This document shows, piece after piece, positions 14,679-22,487 of a stretch of 23,676 bases of DNA. The DNA lies in IMG/VR virus record IMGVR_UViG_3300002835_001103, positions 1-23,676 of that record; one strand, given 5' to 3'. Numbering within the stretch: position 1 is the first letter of the stretch; every line of letters begins with the position of its first letter. The translations under genes and the position numbers were made by a program. The notes under the pieces were generated by a model that ran no database searches, was not told the DNA's origin, and worked only from the letters and a program-made list of their open reading frames with translations. The DNA comes from a virus.

Positions 14679-15388
14679 AACAATTTAAACCTTTATTTGG
14701 AAAGTGGTATGATAAATTTGAACCTTTTTTAAAAACATCAGATTTTTCTGATATTTATGCTTTTCTTAAAACGAGAAGCAGAATGGGTAAAAAAATATTA
14801 CCTTTAAGCGGAGATTTATTTAAAGCTTTTCAAATAACTGACCCTCAACAAATTAATTGTATTATAGTAGGAAATTTTCCATATAGTCAATTAAACAAAA
14901 ACCAAAAACCTATCGCAGATGGATTATGTTTATCTGCATCAACAACTAAAGAAGATATTCCAACATTAAAACTATTCTATAGAGAATTAAAAAAGCAGTA
15001 TGATACTACTTTTTATTATAATGACTTTACAGAATTAGCAGAAAGAAACGGAATATTATTATTAAATGCAAGTTTTACTTGCGAACTAAACAATCCTACA
15101 ATACATTACGATAAAAAAGTATGGGATAAATTTAATCAATTTTTATATAAAAATATATTAAGCGATTATTGTGGAATACCTTTTTTATTAATGGGTAAAG
15201 AAGCAAAAAAAATGGAAAAATACTTATTTCCGTTATGTAATGTAATTAAAACAATTGAACATCCTATGAATGCTGTACAAGAAAATACAGATTGGAATTC
15301 AGAAAATTGTTTTATATGGATAAACAAAGTGTTAAAAGAAAATAATAACACAGAATTAAATTTTGAACCAGTAGAAATACCTTTTTAA
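14669..15388 (+). CDS. Uracil-DNA glycosylase-fold protein with altered active site
   Basis: 239 aa, aligned by eye to family 1 UDG: IIVGNFPYS (66-73) where canonical enzymes have GQDPYH; ADGLCLS (83-89) for HGLCFS; GILLLNASFTCE (128-139) for the GVLLLN stretch; FLLMGKEAKK (172-181); and HPMNAV (H198) where HPSPLS is usual. The water-activating Asp of GQDPYH is replaced by Phe and the His of PYH by Ser. The fold is therefore likely but classic glycosylase activity is doubtful. Bacteroidota phages carry UDG-like proteins in the replication block, as here after the primase. Confidence 0.75.
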   Translation: MDLEQFKPLFGKWYDKFEPFLKTSDFSDIYAFLKTRSRMGKKILPLSGDLFKAFQITDPQQINCIIVGNFPYSQLNKNQKPIADGLCLSASTTKEDIPTLKLFYRELKKQYDTTFYYNDFTELAERNGILLLNASFTCELNNPTIHYDKKVWDKFNQFLYKNILSDYCGIPFLLMGKEAKKMEKYLFPLCNVIKTIEHPMNAVQENTDWNSENCFIWINKVLKENNNTELNFEPVEIPF

Positions 15389-15391
15389 CAA

Positions 15392-15796
15392 ATGAACAAA
15401 AAACAAAATAAAGAAGAAGTTCTCTTTTTAACTTACGGAACACTTAAACAAAATTATGGCAATTATAATGCTATATTAAAAGACAAATCTGAGTTTTTAG
15501 GTACTTTTAGTACTGAACCTAATTATACAATGTATGATGGAGGATTTCCTATTGTAGAAAGAGAAGGAAATACATCTATTATTGGAGAATTACATAAAAC
15601 ATCAGATCCTCAAACAATAGATAGAGTTTTTTCGCTAGAAGGCTGTCATAGAGAGCAAAATCATCCTAACTCTTGGTACACTTATGATATAATAGAAACA
15701 CCTTATGGTCAAGCTATTATGTTTGTAATGGATAAAGGATCGTGTAAAAGAAGTAAAATAGTAGAAACAGGAAATTGGGGTTATGTTGGCATTTAA
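15392..15796 (+). CDS. Gamma-glutamylcyclotransferase-like (GGCT/AIG2) protein
   Basis: 134 aa. The family signature YGTLK at 15-19 is present after a beta strand (VLFLTYGTL), and the catalytic Glu fits SLEGC with E83 (usual form LDxxEG). GFPIVER (51-57) and WYTYD near residue 94 also match this fold. The enzymes cyclise gamma-glutamyl groups to 5-oxoproline, releasing an amine. It opens the amidoligase cluster and overlaps the next gene by 14 bases, so a trimming or recycling role in that pathway is inferred. Confidence 0.8.
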   Translation: MNKKQNKEEVLFLTYGTLKQNYGNYNAILKDKSEFLGTFSTEPNYTMYDGGFPIVEREGNTSIIGELHKTSDPQTIDRVFSLEGCHREQNHPNSWYTYDIIETPYGQAIMFVMDKGSCKRSKIVETGNWGYVGI

Positions 15797-16715
15797 ACAT
15801 CGAAGTAGCGAACATGATTATTATGAAAAAGCTTGTTTACAATCAGCTAAACGTGTTGAGTTTTTTCAATACCATTTAAATAGTGAACATTGGAATATTG
15901 AACATTCTATCAATGCACCTTTATCTAAATTAACTAAAGATCAAAAAATAGAGTTTATATTAGAAACTTTAGAAAAAATAAAAAAAGAATTTGATATAGA
16001 GTATGTACAAATTAATTATAAAGAAAATTCTTTTAGTTTTGAAAAACCAGAATCTACTACTTTATATGATATTTATATATTAGTAATATTTTCAAGATTT
16101 TTATTTTCAGGAGATGATTTTTTAGTTAGAACAATAGAAAGAATGTATGATTTGAAAGATAAATACACTGCTTTTGAATCTTACATAATTGCTTCCAGTG
16201 ATTACCATTATGGATATTACTCTATAAATAGTCATAGTAATATATTAGACATAAATAAATATAGAAATTTAGAAAATAAACAAATATTATTAAATAAAAG
16301 TTATAAATTAAATGAAAATATGTCTAACCATATTCTTTATAAAAAAGGAACTTATAGTGACAATAATGATTCATTTATAAAAGAAAATAATACAGTTTCT
16401 AAGAATAAAATAGAAGAATATTATTATAAAGAATATAGTAAACCTGACGATTTTATATTTTTAATCAACAATATATTTTACCCTAATTTTAATTATTGTA
16501 AAATAATAAATTTAATTCCAGGGTATTATTTAATAAATAAAAAATATAAATATGCTAGAAGTATAGATAGAATAAAATTAACAGATTTTATAAAAACTTT
16601 AAAAAAAGGAGTAAAAGGACATTACTTAAAAGGACAAAAAAAATATAAAGATTTAGAAATCTTTTGCAATCAACAAAATATAAACATAAACGAATTATTA
16701 AAAAACAATGAATAA
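15783..16715 (+). CDS. Hypothetical protein A of amidoligase cluster, 310 aa
   Basis: Not recognised. N-terminus: HRSSEHDYYEKACLQSAKR, then Lys/Glu helices. The middle (about residues 96-150) reads SRFLFSGDDFLVRTIERMYD, DKYTAFE and SDYHYGYYSINSHS, which by eye resembles part of protein B at 18407 (see findings). The C-terminal third is Lys-rich with YLINKKYKYARSIDRIKLT. It lies between the cyclotransferase and COOH-NH2 ligase genes and overlaps both (14 and 8 bases), so it is probably a pathway component. Function unknown. Confidence 0.7.
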   Translation: MLAFKHRSSEHDYYEKACLQSAKRVEFFQYHLNSEHWNIEHSINAPLSKLTKDQKIEFILETLEKIKKEFDIEYVQINYKENSFSFEKPESTTLYDIYILVIFSRFLFSGDDFLVRTIERMYDLKDKYTAFESYIIASSDYHYGYYSINSHSNILDINKYRNLENKQILLNKSYKLNENMSNHILYKKGTYSDNNDSFIKENNTVSKNKIEEYYYKEYSKPDDFIFLINNIFYPNFNYCKIINLIPGYYLINKKYKYARSIDRIKLTDFIKTLKKGVKGHYLKGQKKYKDLEIFCNQQNININELLKNNE

Positions 16716-17505
16716 AATAAATAATTTTCTTTTGGGAGCAGACTTTGAACTATTTTTATTTGATAAAGATAAAAATGAAGTTATTAACGCTAAAAAATAT
16801 GTAAAAGGTACTAAAGAAAAACCTTTTAATTTTGATAAAAGTAACCAATTTTGGTGTACTTCTTTAGATAACATTTCTATGGAAGGAAATATTCCACCTT
16901 GTACCACAGGAGAAGAATTTTCTAAATCTATAGAAAGAGTTATTAATTTTATGAACTCTAAGTTACCACCAAACATGGTTACTGTACACGATCCTGCTGT
17001 TTATGTTAATCCTGCTTACTTAAATACTAAAGAAGCTAGGACTTTAGGATGTATGGAAACTATGAATGCTTATACTTTAAATCCAAATGATCCTCCTAAT
17101 GGAGAAACTACAAATTTAAGAACTTGTTGTACTCATATTCATTTGAGTTATGATGATATTAATTATATGACTTCAGTAGAATGGATTAAAGCTTGTGATT
17201 TATTTTTAGGTATACCTTCTTTAATAATCGAACCTTCTAATCCTAGAAGAGAATTATACGGCAAAGCAGGTGAATTTAGATTTAATTACAAAACTGTAGA
17301 ATATAGAGTATTATCTAGTTATTTTTCTCAATCAGAAGAATTAAGAAAATGGGTATTTAGTAATGCTATAAAAGCAATAGATTTTGTAAACGAAGGTCAT
17401 AATGTAAATGACATTAGTGCTGAATTACAACAAGCAATTACAACAAACAATACAAATGTAGCTAAAAAATTAATCGAACAATTTAACATACCATTACCAC
17501 AATAA
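16708..17505 (+). CDS. COOH-NH2 ligase (phiEco32 amidoligase type 2, GCS-like)
   Basis: 265 aa. N-terminus GADFELFLFD (E14) is the opening metal/ATP-binding strand of glutamine-synthetase/GCS-like amidoligases. Then come DNISMEGNIPP with a likely acidic ligand, RTCCTHIHLSYDD with the paired His, and GEFRFNYKTVEYRVLSSYF, whose EYR is the C-terminal basic/acidic motif. The layout matches the COOH-NH2 ligase type 2 family first noted in phage phiEco32 (Pfam PF14395). The enzyme would activate a carboxylate with ATP and join it to an amine. Downstream is an ATP-grasp gene (1-base TAATG overlap), the known partner arrangement for this family. Confidence 0.85.
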   Translation: MNKINNFLLGADFELFLFDKDKNEVINAKKYVKGTKEKPFNFDKSNQFWCTSLDNISMEGNIPPCTTGEEFSKSIERVINFMNSKLPPNMVTVHDPAVYVNPAYLNTKEARTLGCMETMNAYTLNPNDPPNGETTNLRTCCTHIHLSYDDINYMTSVEWIKACDLFLGIPSLIIEPSNPRRELYGKAGEFRFNYKTVEYRVLSSYFSQSEELRKWVFSNAIKAIDFVNEGHNVNDISAELQQAITTNNTNVAKKLIEQFNIPLPQ

Positions 17506-18437
17506 TGAAAAATTTCAAAATCTTAGTAGGCAAACACGGTAGAAAATCTACTAAAATGTTATTTGAAAAAATAACTAATCCCAACACAGAACATGTACTA
17601 AAAAGTACAGTACTTAATGCTTTTGTATATAGAACTAATAAAGAAAACCTTAAATTAAGAAAAATTGTAAAAGGTTTTAAAGCTCCTGATTGCAAAAACT
17701 CTATTGTAGCTAGATGGGGTTGGTATGGAGAAATAGAAACTGATAATTCTTCTATTGTTTATAACAAAGCAGAAGCTATTAAATTATCTAATAGTAAAGG
17801 TCAGTGTAGAAAGTTTTTAGAATCTAAAGGAATAGATGTACCTAAAACTTATTTATTGAATGAACCAATAAATATAAATTCTTTTCCTTTAATAGCTAGA
17901 CCTGAACACCATGGACAAGGGAAAAATCTTTGGTTATGTGAAAGTTTTTTAGATTTAGAAGAAGCTATTGCAAAAGGAGCTACTTATTTTAGTCATGTTT
18001 ATCCTAAAACTGAAGAATATGGTGTACATGTAGCTCACGGTAAAGTATTAGCAGTAGTTAGAAAACCTGCTCCAGATGATTTAAATCAAATTGCATGGAA
18101 TAGAGCTCAAAATGATAAACCGTTTGAATTAGTACCTCAAGCAGAATATAAAAATTATATTTGTAAATTAGCTTTGAGAGCGTTTAAAGAAATAGGATTA
18201 GATTACGGTAGAGCCGATGTAATGGTGCAAAAAACTGATAAAAATTTACCTAAAGCTGTAATTTGCGAATTAAATACAGCTCCTACTTTAACTAGTACTC
18301 CTTATGTATTAGAAAGATGGACTAAATATTTTAATAAATTAGCTAACTCAGATAAAAGAATAGAACATTGGGATTTTGAACAATTTGAAAAAGCAGAAAG
18401 TTTAGCATGGAAAGAAAACCAATTATTAGCAGATTAA
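17505..18437 (+). CDS. ATP-grasp carboxylate-amine ligase
   Basis: 310 aa. The N-terminal part KILVGKHGRKST and RWGWYGE begin the pre-ATP-grasp region; the central QCRKFLESKGIDVPKTYLL opens the grasp. HVAHGKVLAVVRK and the C-terminal metal motif DYGRADVMV plus VICELNTAPTLTST (E and N ligands) are classic for the fold. It would form a peptide or amide bond through an acyl-phosphate. Its start overlaps the COOH-NH2 ligase stop by one base; the next gene overlaps by 31. Substrate not predictable. Confidence 0.85.
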   Translation: MKNFKILVGKHGRKSTKMLFEKITNPNTEHVLKSTVLNAFVYRTNKENLKLRKIVKGFKAPDCKNSIVARWGWYGEIETDNSSIVYNKAEAIKLSNSKGQCRKFLESKGIDVPKTYLLNEPININSFPLIARPEHHGQGKNLWLCESFLDLEEAIAKGATYFSHVYPKTEEYGVHVAHGKVLAVVRKPAPDDLNQIAWNRAQNDKPFELVPQAEYKNYICKLALRAFKEIGLDYGRADVMVQKTDKNLPKAVICELNTAPTLTSTPYVLERWTKYFNKLANSDKRIEHWDFEQFEKAESLAWKENQLLAD

Positions 18438-19078
18438 ATGATTATAAAGAAGATAATTATTTTGATCATACTTTAAGATACGAAATAATTTATAGTACTT
18501 ATAATAAAGATAATGTTAATTTAAAAAGTTCTAACAAAACAGAATCTTGTTATAGTAATATAAGATATGATGATTTCGAATATATTATAATTACTATACC
18601 TGAAAGTTGTATTTATAATCTTAATTTTATAAAAAGATATGTTAAAATAGTTAATTCAATAACTAAAAACATAGATTTAAAAATTACAGATTATAATATT
18701 AAAATTTATAAAAAGAATGATTTTAATTTATTATTATGTACTTTAACATTACTTAGATACTTATGGGAAAATAATAATGACAACTTTAGATTAATTCCTT
18801 ATTGGGTAGTATTTATAAATAAATATAATCCTGAATTAACTATAATGGAAAATTTGTGTATTTCACATTTTAATCATATTCATAGATTTTCTCATTCTGG
18901 ACATTCAATAATGTCAAGAAAATCAAAATTAAAAGATAGTTTTGAATTATCTTATAATGGAGTACATTCTAGTTTTATGTCAAAAGATTATAACGAATTA
19001 CGATTAACAAAATTTAAAAACAAAGAAGAATTAAAAATAACAATCCAACAATGGAATCAATTAAAACAAAAACAATAG
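18407..19078 (+). CDS. Hypothetical protein B of amidoligase cluster, 223 aa
   Basis: Not recognised. The start at 18407 is the only ATG near the 5' end of this frame and overlaps the ATP-grasp gene by 31 bases. The middle (about residues 110-165) reads TLLRYLWENNNDNFRLI, NKYNPE and ISHFNHIHRFSHSGHSIM, similar by eye to protein A. The C-terminus (YNELRLTKFKNKEELKITI) faintly recalls the C-terminal strand-helix of amidoligases. It ends at TAG, showing that TAG is a stop in this phage. Overlaps the next gene by 28 bases. Confidence 0.7.
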   Translation: MERKPIISRLNDYKEDNYFDHTLRYEIIYSTYNKDNVNLKSSNKTESCYSNIRYDDFEYIIITIPESCIYNLNFIKRYVKIVNSITKNIDLKITDYNIKIYKKNDFNLLLCTLTLLRYLWENNNDNFRLIPYWVVFINKYNPELTIMENLCISHFNHIHRFSHSGHSIMSRKSKLKDSFELSYNGVHSSFMSKDYNELRLTKFKNKEELKITIQQWNQLKQKQ

Positions 19079-19306
19079 GTGGAGATTTAAGCTATATGGC
19101 TTGGATACCTAATGCAATAGAAGTTGCAACAATAGAAGAAGCAGATTTAGTTATATTTACTGGAGGTGAAGATGTTTGTCCTGAATTATACGGACATCCT
19201 ACTCACGAAACTACTCATTATAATAAAACAAGAGATTTAAAAGAAGTAGAAGCTTTTTTAAATACAATAGCTTTAAACAAGCCTATCCTAGGTATTTGTA
19301 GAGGAT
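19051..19306 (+). CDS. Class I glutamine-amidotransferase-like hydrolase, copy 2, exon 1
   Basis: Residues 1-85 plus the first base of codon 86. GGDLSYMAWIP is followed by LVIFTGGEDV and the nucleophile elbow GICRG (C83). The reading frame hits TGA at 19315 in the intron. Joined to 20299-20663 the codon TCT (Ser86) forms and the product continues GICRGSQFICAMAGGTLIQ, a complete elbow. Total length 206 aa, close to copy 1 (223). The ATG at 19051 overlaps the upstream gene by 28 bases. Confidence 0.83.
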
Positions 19307-19420
19307 TAAATAATTGATGGTCCTCTTTAAACGGGGTGAATTCATGGAACGCTGAAATGCCAATCATGAGCTAAGCTTAGAGAGAAATCTCTTTGAAAGT
19401 GCAACGACTAGGAGTCGAGA

Positions 19421-20152
19421 CTAAGTTTCTTCATACAATTTTGTATCAGGAAATACGTCAGTAATACTCCCAAGAGCGCCCTGATTTTTTAAACAACTTA
19501 ATAATTTTAAAATATTTATAGAAAAGAGTTCTAGCTGCTCAAAATTAGCTTGATTTTTCATAGCATTTGCTAATCTAGACATAACTAAAACATTACCTTT
19601 AATGTATCCTTTGTTATTGTCTAATCTATCTAATGAAGCATGTGAAAAATGATTACCGTTCGATTGAGAACCAAAAGTAAGTTTTATTCCTAATAAAGGA
19701 CAATGAGTAGGTAATTCAAAATCATTATAATTTAAATTAAAGAAAATATTTCTTCTTTTAGATGTAAATTTTGAATTTCTTATCATATATCCTTTAATTC
19801 TATCACTTTCTGATATGTAAGTATTTTCATACATTTTTGGTTCTAAATTATAAAAATATCTTAATTGTGTAACAATATGTTTAGAAAGTTTAAATCTATT
19901 AAATAATTTATGATTTTTTAATAAATTTAAGCATTCTGTATTAGAGTTAGAATTAAACATTGTTATAAATTCTTCTTTAAATTCAGGAAATTTAACAAGT
20001 TTTTCTATAACTTTATAATTTGGCATATAATTTTGAATTCTAATAGCGCTTATAGTAGAAGTTGCTATTTTTAATTCTTTTGATATTTCACGAAGGGTTA
20101 ACCCTTTTCTAGTTAAATATATTATTTGTTCTTTTAAATCTTTTATTTCCAT
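19421..20152 (-). CDS. HNH-type homing endonuclease, antisense inside the group I intron
   Basis: 243 aa on the minus strand. The N-terminus has a helix-turn-helix-like element (KGLTLREISKELKIATSTISAI). The C-terminal half has the HNH-like nuclease core of phage homing endonucleases: CPLLGIKLTF, a His (HFSHAS), then SLDRLDNNKGYIKGNVLVMS and RLANAMKNQ. The stop codon lies inside the P7 strand of the ribozyme. It is expected to cut intronless copies of the amidotransferase gene. Opposite orientation is unusual for a phage intron endonuclease. It has its own promoter. Confidence 0.8.
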   Translation of the reverse strand: MEIKDLKEQIIYLTRKGLTLREISKELKIATSTISAIRIQNYMPNYKVIEKLVKFPEFKEEFITMFNSNSNTECLNLLKNHKLFNRFKLSKHIVTQLRYFYNLEPKMYENTYISESDRIKGYMIRNSKFTSKRRNIFFNLNYNDFELPTHCPLLGIKLTFGSQSNGNHFSHASLDRLDNNKGYIKGNVLVMSRLANAMKNQANFEQLELFSINILKLLSCLKNQGALGSITDVFPDTKLYEET

Positions 20153-20177
20153 AACTGGGGATTTGTTTAATTGATTA

Positions 20178-20207
20178 CAAATATATATAATTTACAAAAA
20201 ATTACAA
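20178..20207 (-). promoter_or_regulatory. Bacteroidota-type promoter for the antisense endonuclease
   Basis: On the minus strand TTG (20207-20205), 19 bases, then TATATTTG (20185-20178), the same spacing as at 6204-6233. The start codon follows 25 bases after the -7 box, leaving a short leader. No minus-strand terminator is visible beyond the gene, so transcripts may run on antisense to exon 1. Confidence 0.65.
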
Positions 20208-20298
20208 TAGTTGGTTTAAAAAATATGATATAGTCTGAACTTACACAAAGTCGAAGTGTAAGAAGTAAAAGATAAAGAACTTTTACGATAACAAAATG

Positions 20299-20663
20299 CT
20301 CAATTTATATGCGCTATGGCTGGAGGCACATTGATTCAACATCAATCTCATCCAGCTATGCATTCTATTACTACTAATGATGGTAAAAAAATATTAGTTA
20401 ATAGTACTCATCATCAAAGACAATGTTTAAAACATCTTTTACCAGACGAATATAACTTATTAGCTTGGGCTCAAGCTTTAAGTCCTTATTCTTATGAAGG
20501 AGATAATAATAATAATTTTGAAGAAAAAGAAGTAGAAGTATGTTATTATAATAAAATAAATGCTTTAGCTATACAATTTCATCCAGAAATGTTTCATTGT
20601 CCGTTGCAAGGAAAAGAATATGCTTTAAACTTAGTAAACAAATTATTAAAAAAAGAATTATAA
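20299..20663 (+). CDS. Class I glutamine-amidotransferase-like hydrolase, copy 2, exon 2
   Basis: Completes the protein begun at 19051: CT joins the T of exon 1, then QFICAMAGGTLIQHQ. The His-Glu of the triad lies in AIQFHPEMF (H180, E182 of the joined protein). AGGTLIQ aligns with YGGTLIQ of copy 1. An ATG at 20316 might be read as a separate start but would lack the nucleophile. The gene ends 3 bases before the NTN-hydrolase gene. Role: predicted to cleave a gamma-glutamyl or similar amide in the amidoligase pathway. Confidence 0.83.
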
Positions 20664-20666
20664 AAA

Positions 20667-22487
20667 ATGTGTGGATTAACAGGATTTGCTCCTAATAAAA
20701 ACAAAAAAGCTAATATAGATTGGATAAAAATGATTATGGTATATAATACTTCAAGAGGTACAGATTCTTGTGGTTTATATATTAATAATAAAGTTATAAA
20801 AGGCATCGGCACTACAGCCGATGCTAGAATGATGTTAGCTAAAGAAAAAATTAAAATAGACAATAATTCTCAAAATGGAGTTATAATAGGACATACTAGA
20901 AAAAGTAGTCATGGTATTAAATCTTTAGAAAATGCTCATCCTTTTAGAATAGAACATGAAGGTAGAGTTATGTGGATCGCGCATAATGGGACTATACATA
21001 ATATTTACGAACTTGCTAAAAAATATGAAGTAGATACTACTGGTATGCAAGTAGATTCTTTAATATTAGGCAACATTATGCTTCAACGAGGTTATGATGT
21101 ATTAAATAATTATAAAGGAGGAGCTGCTTTATTATGGCATTTTGAAGATGAACCTAATGTTCTATATGCTTTTAAAGGAGCTAGTAAAGAATTTACTTAT
21201 AAAGAAGTAGAAGACGAAAGACCTTTGTTTGTAGCTAAAACAGATGAAGGTATTTATATTTCTTCTATTATAGAATCTTTAGAATGTTTGACAAATAAAG
21301 AATGTTTTACTTTACAAGCTAACGAAGTAATAAAAATAACTAATAATAAATATTTTGAAGTTCAAGTAATAGATAGAGAAAAAACTAATTTACAGGTTTT
21401 TCATCAGGTTCAGAATGGTACAACTACGAAGACGAATACGCCAATTACTACAGGTCTTTTTCAAAATACTATGATTAGTGATAATTTTAATAATTTTGTA
21501 GTTATTTCTGAACCTAAACATTTATATTTAGAACAAAGCGTATGTTTTAGTGGAATTGGTTTATTGCCTTCTAGAGGTTTATTTTACGCTAAAGGTAGAT
21601 ATTATTTTAACGATAGTAGTAATAATGCCAGACTTGGTGATGATTGTGTAAAATTAGCAAATGGATTTTATGATATTACTTTTGATTCTAAAAATGGATT
21701 TTGTGCAATAGCTACTCCTTCAGTTAAAGATACTACATTTTATTTTTATGAAGGTGTTATTATTATTGTTAGTAAAATTTATGATTTTATTTATGTCAAA
21801 AAACATAATATAGAAAAAATTAAAAATCCTACTGAAAAAATAAGACAATTATCTAGTTTTTCTAAACATCCTATTACTTATTTAGAACAAGATTTTGATA
21901 AAATTAAAAGTAAATATCGAAAATTCTTTTTTATGGGAAAAGATAATATTAATTATAGTTTTGTTCCTAGTTTTTCTTATAGAAAATATGAATTATCATT
22001 AGGTACTTTAAAAAAAATATATACTTCAAATGAAAATGATTCTTTTATTTTAGATAATAAAGAAACTGAAATTGATATAAATGACCCTAATGTTTTTATA
22101 ATAGGAGGATATATGTTAATTAGAGATATTACCAAATTAACATCTTCTGATTTAATAGAAGAAGAACTTTCTTGGTTATCTGGAGATAATGTGTATTATT
22201 TTGATGATTTTGGTGTTAGTTTTTATGGTTCAGAATATTTATTAGAATTCATTAGTTATTTGGTTACTAATTATTTACATGGTACATTTAACAGTCAAGA
22301 TGATATGGATATATTTATAGATAATTTTTATAGTAGTAATATATTTAATTTAAAAGATGCAGTAAAAGCTATGTTTCACGACATAGATATAGATCAAGAA
22401 TTAGAAGAATTTACTGATTATTTTATGGAAGGTGTTAAAATATTAGAAGAAAACAATATTGAAAATGAAAAAAGTAGCAACGTATAA
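20667..22487 (+). CDS. NTN-hydrolase class II glutamine amidotransferase with long C-terminal extension
   Basis: 606 aa. MCGLTGFAP gives Cys2, which becomes the N-terminal nucleophile when Met is removed. SRGTDSCGLYI (29-39), GHTRKSSHG (75-83) and AHPFRIEHEGRVMWIAHNGTI (with NG 107-108) are the standard GATase II motifs. The N-terminal 230 or so residues form the NTN domain. The remaining 370 contain no SIS (GlmS), asparagine-synthase or PRTase domain I recognise. NTN hydrolases of this sort in phage amidoligase loci were proposed to release or use ammonia or act as peptidases. It overlaps the next gene by 23 bases. Confidence 0.83.
   Translation: MCGLTGFAPNKNKKANIDWIKMIMVYNTSRGTDSCGLYINNKVIKGIGTTADARMMLAKEKIKIDNNSQNGVIIGHTRKSSHGIKSLENAHPFRIEHEGRVMWIAHNGTIHNIYELAKKYEVDTTGMQVDSLILGNIMLQRGYDVLNNYKGGAALLWHFEDEPNVLYAFKGASKEFTYKEVEDERPLFVAKTDEGIYISSIIESLECLTNKECFTLQANEVIKITNNKYFEVQVIDREKTNLQVFHQVQNGTTTKTNTPITTGLFQNTMISDNFNNFVVISEPKHLYLEQSVCFSGIGLLPSRGLFYAKGRYYFNDSSNNARLGDDCVKLANGFYDITFDSKNGFCAIATPSVKDTTFYFYEGVIIIVSKIYDFIYVKKHNIEKIKNPTEKIRQLSSFSKHPITYLEQDFDKIKSKYRKFFFMGKDNINYSFVPSFSYRKYELSLGTLKKIYTSNENDSFILDNKETEIDINDPNVFIIGGYMLIRDITKLTSSDLIEEELSWLSGDNVYYFDDFGVSFYGSEYLLEFISYLVTNYLHGTFNSQDDMDIFIDNFYSSNIFNLKDAVKAMFHDIDIDQELEEFTDYFMEGVKILEENNIENEKSSNV

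Larger units (their letters stand above)
19307..20298 (+). ncRNA. Group I self-splicing intron in the amidotransferase gene
   Basis: Boundaries are fixed by RNA pairing. Exon bases AGAGGAU 19300-19306 pair perfectly with guide GTCCTCT 19320-19326, with the obligatory U-G at the cut, and the intron ends in G at 20298. Exon 2 bases TCAAT (20300-20304) can pair with ATTGA (19313-19317), a P10. Further helices: TCATG 19342-19346 / CATGA 19365-19369, AGAGA 19379-19383 / TCTCT 19388-19392, P7 AGACTA 19418-19423 / TAGTCT 20231-20236, CTTACAC 20240-20246 / GTGTAAG 20256-20262, GTAAAAG 20265-20271 / CTTTTAC 20280-20286. The sequence GATATAGTCTGAAC at 20227-20240 is the typical S-type segment. An endonuclease gene lies between the two P7 strands, reading the other way. 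Confidence 0.9.

Noticed and set aside
18407-19078. TAG read as an amino acid (recoding, as in some crAss-like phages).
   Set aside because: This gene ends at TAG with the next start just upstream, and the antisense endonuclease also ends at TAG; TGA likewise ends genes in ATGA overlaps.
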